From the NCBI RefSeq assembly GCF_002028455.1, contig NZ_MWUM01000001.1, forward strand, positions 496,001 through 560,000: a DNA stretch of 64,000 nucleotides, read 5' to 3'. Position numbers and translations under genes: made by a program. Position 1 is the first letter of the stretch. Every line of letters starts with the position of its first letter. Under the pieces are notes generated by a model, which was not told the DNA's origin, searched no databases, and saw nothing but the letters and a program-made list of their open reading frames with translations. Origin of the DNA: Zoogloea sp. LCSB751 (GTDB taxonomy: Bacteria; Pseudomonadota; Gammaproteobacteria; Burkholderiales; Rhodocyclaceae). Shown one piece after another: positions 53,981 through 62,501 of this stretch.

Positions 53981-54766
53981 CTAGGTCTGGCGCGTGGCAG
54001 GGGCCACGTAGCCGAGGGCACTGGAGATCTCGTCGGCAGTCTGGCGGATCAGCGGGGCCCAGTCCGGATTGAAACGCTCGGACGGGGTGGATAGGGACAG
54101 GCCGGCGACCAGATCGCCGTTGTCGTCGCGGATGCCGGCGGCAATGCAACGCACGCCGTTTTCGACTTCGTCCAGGTCATACGCGACGCCGTGGCGGCGC
54201 ACCTTGTCGAGTTCCTTCTCAAGGCCCTGCAAGGTGGTGATGGAGGTCGGCGTCGATGAGGGCAGGCCGGTGCGGCGGGCGTATTCCTTGACCTTCTGGG
54301 GGCCGTCTTCGACGAGAAACAGCTTGCCGGTGGCGGTGGTGTGCAGAGGTGCGCGGGCGCCAACGATGTGGACGACACGCACGGCGGACTTGCCGCTGGA
54401 CGTCCGTTCCACGTAGACGATCTCGTCGCCGGCGCGGATACCGAGGTTGACGCTCTCGCCGGTGGTGGCATGGAGCTTGACCATGGCAGCCATCGCCGTT
54501 TCCCGCAGGGAGATGCGTGACTTCACCAGGCTGCCCAGTTCGAGCAGCCTGATGCCCAGGCGGTAGGCGCCGCCGTCGCTGCGTTCGACGAAGCCGCTAC
54601 TGCTCATCGCGCCGAGGATGCGGTGGGCAGTGGACGGATGGAGCCCGGTTTCAATAGCAAGCTGTTTGAGGGCCACCGGATCGGGGTGTTCGGCAAGGAC
54701 GTCGAGCAGCTTCATCATGCGCTCGATGACCTGGATGGGACTTTTCGCGGTTTCTGGCGTGGACAA
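53981..54766 (-). CDS. IclR-family transcriptional regulator
   Basis: 261 residues from a TTG at 54766 that follows AGGAAATCCG; the frame continues to an unsupported TTG at 54850. The winged helix has VIERMMKLLDVLAEHPDPVALKQLAIETGLHPSTAHRILGAMSSSGF. The effector domain has GEIVYVERTSS-type and LHTTATGKLFL sequence. Effector and targets unknown; the downstream-oriented neighbour queuosine transporter is 90 bases upstream and in the same direction. Confidence 0.83.
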   Translation of the reverse strand: MSTPETAKSPIQVIERMMKLLDVLAEHPDPVALKQLAIETGLHPSTAHRILGAMSSSGFVERSDGGAYRLGIRLLELGSLVKSRISLRETAMAAMVKLHATTGESVNLGIRAGDEIVYVERTSSGKSAVRVVHIVGARAPLHTTATGKLFLVEDGPQKVKEYARRTGLPSSTPTSITTLQGLEKELDKVRRHGVAYDLDEVENGVRCIAAGIRDDNGDLVAGLSLSTPSERFNPDWAPLIRQTADEISSALGYVAPATRQT

Positions 54767-54856
54767 CGGATTTCCTGCCTGTGAATCAGGGACGCGGAAT
54801 GGTATCTCAGGAGCGTTGATTTCGCCTAGTGAAATGCCGCGCTGCCACAAAGCCCG

Positions 54857-55585
54857 TCATACCTTGATGGAGAAGGGCGTGAAGTTGGTGTCCACGTCGT
54901 AGTGATCCTCCCGCTCGGCCTCCTTCAGAAACGCGACGATCTTGTAGGTGAGCGGTGTGAACAGCGTTTCAACACCGACCTTGGTGATGAACTGGGCGAG
55001 CATGATGCCCGGCAGCAGTTCATTGGGAATGAGGCCGGAGTTCCAGAAGGCGAGCGGGTAGAACAACAGGGAGTCGACGCCCTCGCCGAAGATCGTCGAA
55101 CCGATGGTGCGTTGCCACAGGTGACGGCCGTTGCTGCGGATCTTCATGCGGGCGAGCACGTAGGAATTGACGAATTCGCCGCAGAAGAAGGCCGTCAGCG
55201 ATGCGGCGACGATGCGCCAGGTGGAGCCGAAGGCGATCTCGTAGGCGGGTTGGTTGGTCCAGGTTGGGGCCGGTGGCAGGGCGACCACCACCGCGGCCAT
55301 CACCGAGGCGAAGACCATGGCGCCGAAGCCGGCCCAGATCACGCGGCGGGCGCGGGCGTAGCCATACACCTCGGTGAGCACGTCGCCGAAGATGTAGGAG
55401 ACCGGGAAGAACAGTACGCCGGCACCGAAGGTCACCGGACCCAGGCCGGGGATGACGACTTGTGCCGCCTTGGCCGGGCCGATCAGGTTTGAGCACAGGT
55501 AAACGGCCACAAAGGCCGCCATCACGAACTCGTAGTACTTGTACTGGCGCTGGGTGGGTGAATGCAGATGTGACGATGTCGACAT
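54857..55585 (-). CDS. Queuosine precursor transporter (YhhQ/VUT family)
   Basis: 242 residues and about six hydrophobic helices. The family features YKYYEFVMAAFVAVYLCSNLIGPA, FPVSYIFGDVLTEVYGYARARRVIWAGF and STIFGEGVDSLLFYPLAF are present. It imports preQ0/preQ1 for tRNA queuosine. No preQ1 riboswitch is recognisable in the roughly 100-base gap upstream. It precedes the IclR gene in the same direction. Confidence 0.87.
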   Translation of the reverse strand: MSTSSHLHSPTQRQYKYYEFVMAAFVAVYLCSNLIGPAKAAQVVIPGLGPVTFGAGVLFFPVSYIFGDVLTEVYGYARARRVIWAGFGAMVFASVMAAVVVALPPAPTWTNQPAYEIAFGSTWRIVAASLTAFFCGEFVNSYVLARMKIRSNGRHLWQRTIGSTIFGEGVDSLLFYPLAFWNSGLIPNELLPGIMLAQFITKVGVETLFTPLTYKIVAFLKEAEREDHYDVDTNFTPFSIKV

Positions 55586-55684
55586 GGCGGGCTCCGGGGG
55601 GAATGGCCGGGCCCGCTTTCGTCATTGTGGGGCCTCGGTTGGCGCCTGCCAGTGTGGCATTGCAGCACCCCGGCGGCAACGGGG

Positions 55685-56626
55685 TCAGCCGGCCACCATG
55701 TGCCCGGCTACGCGCACCAGGATGCCGACCAGCGCGCCGAGGGTGGCGGGCTTCCAGACGTCGGCCACGCGTCGCCCGGCGGAGATCAGCACCGCCACGC
55801 CCGGGACGTCGAGCGGGTGGATCAGCAGGCCGGCGCTGGCCCCGTTGAGGGTGGCGGGGTTGGCCGTGCCGGCGCGCAGCATCTCGTCCATGACGCCCAT
55901 CATCGCGGTGCCGCCGGCCAGGTATTTGGTGAGCGTTGGCAGGATCAGCGCCGGATCGGCACCGACCGCCAGCAGCAGCGGCGACAGCAGGCCGGTGAGA
56001 GCGTCCAGCGCGCCAAGGCGCCGCAGGGCGAGGACCACGGTGAGGGACAGCACCAGCATCGGGATCGAGCCGACGGCGATCTTGAAGGCCTCCGCGCCGG
56101 CCCGGTTGATCACGTCGAGGATGCCCTTGGCGCTTTCGGCGACTGGATGGTGCAGGGTTTCATCGACGGTGTGTTCGGTGCTGCTGAGCCCGCGTCCGAA
56201 GCCGTAATAGGTGGCCGCTGCGGCGGCCAGCCCGCCAACCAGCGACCAGCCGAGCACGATGCCGAAATGCAGGCCCATCGCGGCCATCGGCATCGACACG
56301 TTGGCCTGGGCCATCGCCATCACCATCGCCAGCGTCGCGGCCAGGTGGCGGCTGGAGGCGCCGCGCTGGTCCATCATGGTCAGCGTGGCGACGGGGGCGG
56401 CGAAGCTGACGAAGTTGATCTGCAGCGCCGCGAACACGCCGAGGCCGGTCAGGCCGACGGGGCGCAGCAGCGGGGCCAGCCGGGCGACGACCCAGTCGAG
56501 CACGCCCCTGGCCTCCAGCAGGCGCATCAGGGACAGCATGACGATCATCACCGGCAGCAGCACGAAGAACGACAGCTCGACCGCAGAACGGCCGGCGCGC
56601 AGGATCACATCGATAAGCAGGTCCAT
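55685..56626 (-). CDS. Nucleoside-recognition (gate) domain membrane protein
   Basis: 313 residues, about eight hydrophobic helices in two related halves. Each half carries a gate-like segment, ending GVMDEMLRAGTANPATLNGASAGLLIHPLDVPGVAVLISAGRR. Proteins with this domain include spore-maturation and nucleoside transporters, but this clade has no known substrate. It sits beyond the terminator of lrgAB and upstream of the queuosine transporter. Both belong to minus-strand genes with separate roles. Confidence 0.75.
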   Translation of the reverse strand: MDLLIDVILRAGRSAVELSFFVLLPVMIVMLSLMRLLEARGVLDWVVARLAPLLRPVGLTGLGVFAALQINFVSFAAPVATLTMMDQRGASSRHLAATLAMVMAMAQANVSMPMAAMGLHFGIVLGWSLVGGLAAAAATYYGFGRGLSSTEHTVDETLHHPVAESAKGILDVINRAGAEAFKIAVGSIPMLVLSLTVVLALRRLGALDALTGLLSPLLLAVGADPALILPTLTKYLAGGTAMMGVMDEMLRAGTANPATLNGASAGLLIHPLDVPGVAVLISAGRRVADVWKPATLGALVGILVRVAGHMVAG

Positions 56627-56645
56627 GGATGCGGTGCAGCAAAAA

Positions 56646-56672
56646 TGGCAACGGCCCCGATTATCGGGGCCG
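56646..56672 (-). terminator. Rho-independent terminator of lrgAB
   Basis: On the minus strand CGGCCCCGA-TAA-TCGGGGCCG is followed six bases later by TTTTT. It lies 45 bases after the lrgB stop. Confidence 0.8.
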
Positions 56673-56716
56673 CATACGCCGTGGGCAACTTGAGGGCAAC
56701 CCTAGTTCACGCCGCG

Positions 56717-57451
56717 CTACCTGAGCAGCGGTGCCAGTAGCGGCAGCAGCCAGGGCAGGGCGATGGCGGTGAACAGGCCGTTGAGGCCCATCGCCAGCGC
56801 GGCGAAGGCACCCGTCTGCTCGCTGAGCTGGAAGGCCCGCGCGGTGCCGATGCCGTGGGATGCCAGGCCGAGGGCGAAGCCGATGCTGGCGTCGTCCTTC
56901 ACGCCGAGGCGGCGCAGGATGCCGTCGGCGAAGATCGCCCCGAAGATGCCGGTCAGGATAACGAACACCGCGGTCAGCGAGGCCAGTCCGCCGAGGCGCT
57001 CGGCGACGCCCATGGCGATTGGGGTGGTGACGGATTTGGGCGCCAGGGAGATCACGGTCGGCGTGCTGGCGCCCAGCAGGGCACCGATGGCGTAGGCCGA
57101 CAGCGCGGCGGTCAGCGAGCCGACCACCAGTGCGATCAGCAGCGGCCCGCCCATGGCGAGCAGGCGCTTGAGCTGGGCGTGAAGGGGTACCGCCAGCGCG
57201 ACGGTGGTCGGGCCGAGCAGGAAATGCACGAACTGGGCGCCGTCGAAGTAGCGCTGGTAGGGCGTGCCGGTGACCAGCAGCAGGATGACCAGTATGCTCA
57301 CCGACACCAGCACCGGATTGATCACCGGGTGCCCCTTGGCCTTGCGGTGCAGCGCTAGCGCCAGCAGATACACGGCCAGCGTCAGGGTCAGCCACAACAG
57401 CGGCTGGGCGGACAGGTAGACCCAGATCTCGGTCATGCTTTCCGGGGTCAT
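56717..57451 (-). CDS. lrgB: LrgB-family membrane protein (antiholin-like)
   Basis: 244 residues, about seven helices. VINPVLVSVSILVILLLVTGTPYQRYFDGAQFVHFLLGPTTVALAVPL and LAPKSVTTPIAMGVAERLGG are LrgB hallmarks. Its start overlaps the lrgA stop by four bases. With LrgA it affects murein hydrolase export or pyruvate/glycolate transport in related systems. A second in-frame ATG is at 57436. Confidence 0.9.
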   Translation of the reverse strand: MTPESMTEIWVYLSAQPLLWLTLTLAVYLLALALHRKAKGHPVINPVLVSVSILVILLLVTGTPYQRYFDGAQFVHFLLGPTTVALAVPLHAQLKRLLAMGGPLLIALVVGSLTAALSAYAIGALLGASTPTVISLAPKSVTTPIAMGVAERLGGLASLTAVFVILTGIFGAIFADGILRRLGVKDDASIGFALGLASHGIGTARAFQLSEQTGAFAALAMGLNGLFTAIALPWLLPLLAPLLR

Positions 57452-57804
57452 CGGGAGCCCTCCTGTTTGCCCTTGCGGGTCAGGAAGTGCAGCGTCAGTC
57501 CGGTGGCGGCCAGGCCCAGTACGGTGCTGGCAACCAGCGCAACGAGAATCGGGCCTGCTTCGTCGAAGAGGCGGGCGCCGTGGAGCATGACCCCGGTGCC
57601 GGCGGGGATGAACATCAGCGACAGGTTCTGCAGCAGATTGCCGGAGGTCGTCCGCAGGGATTCGGACGGGCCGCGGCGGGCGATCAGGTAGACCAGCAGC
57701 AGCCCCATGCCGATCACCGGGCCAGGAACCGGCAGGTGCAAGGCAACGCGCAGGGCTTCGCCGGCAAGTTGAAAAGTCAGCAGAAGGGCAAAGGCGGCGA
57801 TCAT
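57448..57804 (-). CDS. lrgA: LrgA/CidA-family membrane protein
   Basis: 118 residues with four helices. LTFQLAGEALRVALHLPVPGPVIGMGLLLVYL and LSLMFIPAGTGVMLHG are family signatures. It is a small holin-like partner of LrgB and is first in a two-gene unit. The 216-base gap upstream (57805-58020) holds a perfect REP palindrome and no gene. Confidence 0.9.
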   Translation of the reverse strand: MIAAFALLLTFQLAGEALRVALHLPVPGPVIGMGLLLVYLIARRGPSESLRTTSGNLLQNLSLMFIPAGTGVMLHGARLFDEAGPILVALVASTVLGLAATGLTLHFLTRKGKQEGSR

Positions 57805-57960
57805 GGGTGGAGGCCTCCGGGCAAGCGAAGGGATGGCTTCAAGGATACAAGGTGCATCTTGTGATGAGCTGAAGGGCTGCGCGGAACGGGTGCAGATCCG
57901 GCGAGGGCGGTCGCGATGGAGACCGCCGCTGCGGAGGTTGCCGCTGTAGGGGCTGCTTCT

Positions 57961-57986
57961 GTGGGGGCGAATTCATTCGCCCCCAC
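57961..57986. repeat. REP-like perfect palindrome between dctP-like and lrgA
   Basis: Full-length perfect palindrome of the family: 12-base arms GTGGGGGCGAAT and ATTCGCCCCCAC with a TC centre. A TTTTT run follows on the plus strand. Located 34 bases past the stop of the minus-strand TRAP protein. Confidence 0.88.
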
Positions 57987-58020
57987 AGTTTTTCCCCCAC
58001 GGGATAGGTGCATCGTTTAT

Positions 58021-59127
58021 TTACTTGCTGTTGCGGGCCCGGGTCGCGACGCGGGTTGCCTGCATGAAGTTGTCGTAGCGGTTTTCCGCCACCGCGAACC
58101 ACTGCAGCTGGTCATCACGGAATTTCTTCCAGGCCTCGTAGATCCGGCGGAATTTGGCGTTCTTGGCGGCGATTTCATCGTAGAGGTCGAGCGCCGTCTT
58201 GAAGGCGGCCGCCATCACCTCGTTGGGGAAGGGCCGCAACTGGGTGCCTGAGCCAACCAGTTGCTTGAGAGCTGCCGGGCTCTTGGCGTCGTAGCTGGCC
58301 TGCATCTCCGAGTGGGCGCGCAGGCAAGCGTCTTCAAGGATGGCCTGGTATTCCTTGGGCAGCGACGCCCAGTGCTTCATGTTCACGTAGATGGAGAGCT
58401 GCGGTCCGCCCTCCCACCAGCCCGGGTAGTAGTAATACTTGGCGACCCGGTTGAAGCCGAGCTTGAGGTCGTCGTAGGGGCCAACCCACTCGGCGGCGTC
58501 GATGGTGCCTTTTTCCAGCGCCGGGTAGATGTCGCCGCCGGGGATCTGCTGCGGCACCACGCCCAGCTTGGCTAGTACCTGGCCGGTGATGCCGCTGATG
58601 CGGAACTTGAGGCCCTTGAGGTCGTCGAGGGACTTGATCTCCTTGCGGAACCAGCCGCCCATCTGGGTGCCGGTGTTGCCGCAGGGGATCAGGTGGATGT
58701 TGTAGTCGCGGAAGAACTCGCGCATCAGCTCCAGGCCGCCGCCACTGAGCATCCATGCGGTTTGCTGGCGGCTGTTGAGGCCGAAGGGCAGGCAGGTATC
58801 GAAGGCGAAGGTGGGATCCTTGCCGACGTAGTAATAGGACGCCGTGTGGCCGATCTCGACGGTGCCGTCCTTCACTGCATCGAGTACGCCGGGGCCGGGC
58901 ACGATCTCGTTGGCGGCGAAGAGCTGGATCTGGAACTTGCCGCCGGTGGCTGCCGCGACATGCTTGGCTACCGATTCGGTGGCGCCGAAGATGGTGTCGA
59001 GGGTCTTGGGAAAGCTGGACGCCAGCCGCCACTTGATGGTCGGTAGCTCGGCGGCGGTAGCCGGGGCGGCCACGGCAGCGCCGGCCATGCCGGCACCGGC
59101 GTGCTTCAGGAAGGAACGTCTCTCCAT
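58021..59127 (-). CDS. TRAP transporter substrate-binding protein (DctP family)
   Basis: 368 residues with a twin-arginine signal (MERRSFLKHAGAG). WRLASSFPKTLDTIFGATESVAKHV, FRKEIKSLDDLKGLKFRISG with the carboxylate-binding Arg, and GGDIYPALEKGTIDAAEWVGPYDD are DctP motifs. This points to a keto-acid or mannitol-type ligand clade. It should bind an organic acid in the periplasm, but the membrane subunits DctQ and DctM are not encoded next to it. pmbA lies immediately upstream in the same direction. Confidence 0.87.
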   Translation of the reverse strand: MERRSFLKHAGAGMAGAAVAAPATAAELPTIKWRLASSFPKTLDTIFGATESVAKHVAAATGGKFQIQLFAANEIVPGPGVLDAVKDGTVEIGHTASYYYVGKDPTFAFDTCLPFGLNSRQQTAWMLSGGGLELMREFFRDYNIHLIPCGNTGTQMGGWFRKEIKSLDDLKGLKFRISGITGQVLAKLGVVPQQIPGGDIYPALEKGTIDAAEWVGPYDDLKLGFNRVAKYYYYPGWWEGGPQLSIYVNMKHWASLPKEYQAILEDACLRAHSEMQASYDAKSPAALKQLVGSGTQLRPFPNEVMAAAFKTALDLYDEIAAKNAKFRRIYEAWKKFRDDQLQWFAVAENRYDNFMQATRVATRARNSK

Positions 59128-59160
59128 GCTCGCTCTCCTTGCTCGGGACTGTTTGGTGGA

Positions 59161-60501
59161 TCAGGCGCCGGCGACGGTCATGCGTTCCACCAGGATCGAA
59201 CCGCAGTGCTTGGAGCCGCGCACCAGCACGTCCGAACCGATCTCGCGGATGCCCATCAGCATGTCCTTGAGGTTGCCGGCGATGGTGATCTCATGCACCG
59301 GGTACTGGATCTTGCCGTTCTCGACCCAGAAGCCGGCTGCGCCGCGGGAGTAGTCGCCGGTCACGTAATTGACGCCGTGGCCGAGCAGTTCGGTGACGAG
59401 CAGGCCGCGGTCCATCTGCTTGATGAGGCCGTCCAGGTCGTACTGGCCGGGCTTGACCAGCAGGTTGTGGCTGCCGCCGGCGTTGCCGGTGGTCTGCATG
59501 TCGAGCTTGCGTGCCGAGTAGGTGCTGAGGAAGTAGCCCTGCAGCACGCCATCGATGATGACCTCGCGATCCCGGGTGGCGACGCCGTCGTCGTCGAAGG
59601 GGCTGCTGGCGAAGGCCTTGGCCAGGTGCGGGCGTTCGGAGATCTGGATGTGGGACGGGAAGACCTGCTTGCCGAGGCTGTCCAGCAGGAAGGACGACTT
59701 GCGGTACAGTGCGCCGCCGCTCACCGCGTGCACAAAGGCGCCGATCAGGCCAGCAGCCAGCGGGGCTTCGAACAGCACCGGCACCTCGCAAGTCGGGATC
59801 TGGCGGGCGCCGAGGCGGGCCAGCGCACGGCGGGCGGCGAAAGTGCCGATCTCGTCGGCATCGGCCAGTTCGGACGGGTCGCGCTTGGTGGAATACCAGT
59901 CGTCCCGCTGCATGTCGTCGCCCTCGCCGGCGATCACCGAGCAGGACAGGTAGTGGCGGGAGCTGGCGTAGCCACCGAGGAAGCCGAGGCTGTTGGCGGA
60001 GATGAAGTGGGCTTCCTGCATCGACACGCTGGCACCGTCGGAATTGCGGATTTCCGGGCTCACCGCGAAGGCGGCGCGCTCGCACTGGCGGGCCAGTTCA
60101 ATGGCCTCTTCGGTGGACAGCTTCCACGGGTGGTAGAGGTCGAAGTCAGGGAATTCCCTGGCCAGCAGGGCTTCGTCGGGCAGGCCGGCGGCCGGATCGG
60201 GGGCCGTGAAGCGGGCGATCGACACGGCGGCGTCCACGGTGGACTTGAGGGCCTCCTTCGAGAAGTCGGAGGTGCTGGCGTAGCCGCGCTTCTGACCGTC
60301 ATAAATGGTGACGCCGACACCCTTGTCGCGGTTGTACTCGATGGTGTCCACCTCGTCGCGGCGGACCGTGACGGACTGGCCGAAGCCCTCCGAGACATCC
60401 ACCTCGCACGCCGTCGCGCCACGCTTGCGGGCGAACTTGAGGATGTCTTCGGCGATGGTCTTGAGGTTGTCCTGGGTGAAGCTGAAACGGTTGTCGGCCA
60501 T
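59161..60501 (-). CDS. pmbA: Metalloprotease PmbA (TldE)
   Basis: 446 residues. RRDEVDTIEYNRDKGVGVTIYDGQKRGYASTSDF, VLFEAPLAAGLIGAFVHAVSGGALYRKSS and RSPDN-type FASSPFDDDGVATRDREVI are TldD/PmbA features. The E. coli partner TldD is not in the window. The complex matures microcin and degrades CcdA-type peptides; PmbA itself lacks the HExxH of TldD. Divergent from yjgA across 68 bases. Confidence 0.93.
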   Translation of the reverse strand: MADNRFSFTQDNLKTIAEDILKFARKRGATACEVDVSEGFGQSVTVRRDEVDTIEYNRDKGVGVTIYDGQKRGYASTSDFSKEALKSTVDAAVSIARFTAPDPAAGLPDEALLAREFPDFDLYHPWKLSTEEAIELARQCERAAFAVSPEIRNSDGASVSMQEAHFISANSLGFLGGYASSRHYLSCSVIAGEGDDMQRDDWYSTKRDPSELADADEIGTFAARRALARLGARQIPTCEVPVLFEAPLAAGLIGAFVHAVSGGALYRKSSFLLDSLGKQVFPSHIQISERPHLAKAFASSPFDDDGVATRDREVIIDGVLQGYFLSTYSARKLDMQTTGNAGGSHNLLVKPGQYDLDGLIKQMDRGLLVTELLGHGVNYVTGDYSRGAAGFWVENGKIQYPVHEITIAGNLKDMLMGIREIGSDVLVRGSKHCGSILVERMTVAGA

Positions 60502-60569
60502 GGCGATCCGGATGGGGGAAGGGGCTAAAGGCTATAATCTTACCCTTCCCGAGCACTTCCTGCCCCCAG

Positions 60570-61130
60570 ATGGCCCACTACAAATATCATCAAGACGAAG
60601 AAGACACCGGCCCCAGCAAGTCGGAACTCAAGCGCGCCAGTCATGCCTTGCAGGACCTCGGCCAGGAACTGGTCGCCCTTGGCAAGGAGCGCCTGGCCAA
60701 GGTGCCGATGGACGAGGACCTGCGCGACGCGGTGAAGGACTACCAGCGCTTCCCGTCCCATGAAGCCAAACGGCGCCAGCTGCAGTACATCGGCAGGCTG
60801 ATGCGCAATGTGGACCCGGCGCCGATCCGTGCCGCGCTGGACGCCTTCAAGGGTGTTTCGGCGGTCGAGACGGCCAAGATGCATCGTCTCGAAAACCTGC
60901 GCACCAAGCTGATCGAGGACGAGAAGACTCTCCACGACATCGCCGTTGCGCATCCGGGCGCCGACCTGCAGCAGCTCCGCGTGCTGCGCCGCAATGCGAT
61001 CAAGGAGAAGGAGCAGAACAAGCCGCCGCGCGCCTACCGGGAACTGTTCCGGATCCTGCGCGAGCTGGAGGACGGCACGGCCGGGGAGGCCGACGAGCAC
61101 GAGCATGACGAGGCGGGAGACGAGGAATGA
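60570..61130 (+). CDS. yjgA: Ribosome biogenesis factor YjgA (DarP)
   Basis: 186 residues, all-helical and highly charged. SKSELKRASHALQDLGQELVALGKERLAKVPMDEDLRDAVKDYQRF and EAKRRQLQYIGRLMRN are DUF615 motifs. It joins the late 50S subunit. The gene pair pmbA/yjgA divergent is conserved in many proteobacteria. The C-terminus is acidic. Stop overlaps the start of mogA (ATGA). Confidence 0.93.
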   Translation: MAHYKYHQDEEDTGPSKSELKRASHALQDLGQELVALGKERLAKVPMDEDLRDAVKDYQRFPSHEAKRRQLQYIGRLMRNVDPAPIRAALDAFKGVSAVETAKMHRLENLRTKLIEDEKTLHDIAVAHPGADLQQLRVLRRNAIKEKEQNKPPRAYRELFRILRELEDGTAGEADEHEHDEAGDEE

Positions 61131-61714
61131 GCGAAGGTGTGAAGATCGGCTTGGTCTCCATCAGCGACCGTGCCTCGGGCGGCGTCTATGAAGACAAGGG
61201 CATCCCGGCGCTGCAGGACTGGCTGGGCAAGGCTCTGACCACGCCGTGGGAAGCGGTGACCCGCCTGATCCCGGACGATCAGCCGTCCATCGAGCAGACC
61301 CTGATCGAACTGTGCGACGAGGTGGGCTGCTCGCTGGTGCTGACCACCGGCGGTACCGGCCCGGCGCTGCGCGACGTGACGCCGGAAGCCACGCTGGCGG
61401 TGGCCCACAAGGTGATGCCGGGCTTCGGCGAGCAGATGCGCCAGGTCAGCCTGGCCTTCGTGCCGACGGCGATCCTGTCGCGCCAGGTGGCGGTGATCCG
61501 TGGCCAGAGCCTGATCATCAACCTGCCGGGCCAGCCGAAGGCCATCGCCGAGACCCTCGAAGGCCTCAAGGATGGCGATGGGCAGCAGAAGGTGCATGGC
61601 ATCTTCGCCGCGGTGCCTTACTGCATCGACCTGATCGGCGGCCCGTACATCGAGACCGACGAGGCCATCGTCAAAGCCTTCCGTCCCAAGTCGGCGATCC
61701 GCCCGAAGGCTTGA
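61127..61714 (+). CDS. mogA: Molybdopterin adenylyltransferase MogA
   Basis: 195 residues. IGLVSISDRASGGVYEDKGIPALQDWL, LVLTTGGTGPALRDVTPEAT with the GGTG loop and INLPGQPKAIAETLEG are MogA motifs. It adenylylates molybdopterin before molybdate insertion. The nearby MsrP needs molybdopterin, which makes the proximity meaningful. Coupled to yjgA. Confidence 0.92.
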   Translation: MSEGVKIGLVSISDRASGGVYEDKGIPALQDWLGKALTTPWEAVTRLIPDDQPSIEQTLIELCDEVGCSLVLTTGGTGPALRDVTPEATLAVAHKVMPGFGEQMRQVSLAFVPTAILSRQVAVIRGQSLIINLPGQPKAIAETLEGLKDGDGQQKVHGIFAAVPYCIDLIGGPYIETDEAIVKAFRPKSAIRPKA

Positions 61715-61751
61715 GCGACGCGGCGGCCCCCCACGCTGACCGGGTTAAGCC

Positions 61752-61818
61752 GTAGGGGCGAATTCATTCGCCCTCGGTCGCTTGAATGGAGTCTGCGGGC
61801 GAATGAATTCGCCCCTAC
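61752..61818. repeat. REP/BIME-like palindrome pair overlapping the msrQ stop
   Basis: Inverted units at 61752-61777 and 61795-61818 with a 17-base spacer. The TAG stop codon of minus-strand msrQ (61815-61817) is the TAG at the start of the second unit. It lies between convergent mogA and msrQ. Confidence 0.88.
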
Positions 61819-62480
61819 TCGAAGATCTTGATTACCTTGCTTTCGAAGCGCGGCTGCGGCAGGTAGCCGCCGGCCAGCTGCTTGCGGCGTTCTTGTTCGC
61901 GCCACCAGGCGCGCAGGCCGAGGAGGGCGGCGGTGATCAGCGCGTAGATCAGCGGCTCGGTAATGTCTTTTTTGACCAGCCACCAGAAGTGCACGCAGCC
62001 CATCACCGCGATCGGGTAGATGGCCCGGTGCAGGGCCTGCCAGCGGCGTCCGCCGAGCTTGCGGATGGCGGCGTTGAAGGATGTGGCGGCCAGCGGTGTC
62101 ATCAGCACCAGCGCGGCGAAGCCGACGGTGATGAAGGGGCGCTTGAGGATGTCCTTGACGATGGCGTGCCAGTCGAAGAACTGGTCCAGCCACACGTAGG
62201 TGAGCAGGTGGGTCACGCCGTAGGCGAAGGCGAACAGCCCGAGCATGCGGCGCAGGCGCACCAGCCAGTGCCAGCCGCTGTACTTGCGCAGCGGTGTCAC
62301 CGTCAGGGTGATCAGCAGGAAGCGCAGTGTCCATTCGCCGGTGGCGCGGGTCAGCGCCTCGATCGGGTTGGCGCCCAGCGTGTCCATCTCCAGTCCCCGC
62401 CACAGCAGGAAGGCGGGCACCAGGCACAGAGCGAACAGGGCGGTCTTGATGGCGCCGAGTTGGGGGGTGGTCGGGGTCAT
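61815..62480 (-). CDS. msrQ: Heme-binding membrane subunit MsrQ (YedZ)
   Basis: 221 residues, six hydrophobic helices. WLVRLRRMLGLFAFAYGVTHLLTYVWLDQ carries heme-ligand histidines; RRWQALHRAIYPIAVMGCVHFWWLVKKD carries the second pair. MsrQ passes electrons to MsrP in the inner membrane. It follows msrP by 21 bases. Its final codon is defined by a REP-derived TAG. Confidence 0.93.
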   Translation of the reverse strand: MTPTTPQLGAIKTALFALCLVPAFLLWRGLEMDTLGANPIEALTRATGEWTLRFLLITLTVTPLRKYSGWHWLVRLRRMLGLFAFAYGVTHLLTYVWLDQFFDWHAIVKDILKRPFITVGFAALVLMTPLAATSFNAAIRKLGGRRWQALHRAIYPIAVMGCVHFWWLVKKDITEPLIYALITAALLGLRAWWREQERRKQLAGGYLPQPRFESKVIKIFE

Positions 62481-62501
62481 GGTGGTTGTTTCTTGTTGTG
62501 T

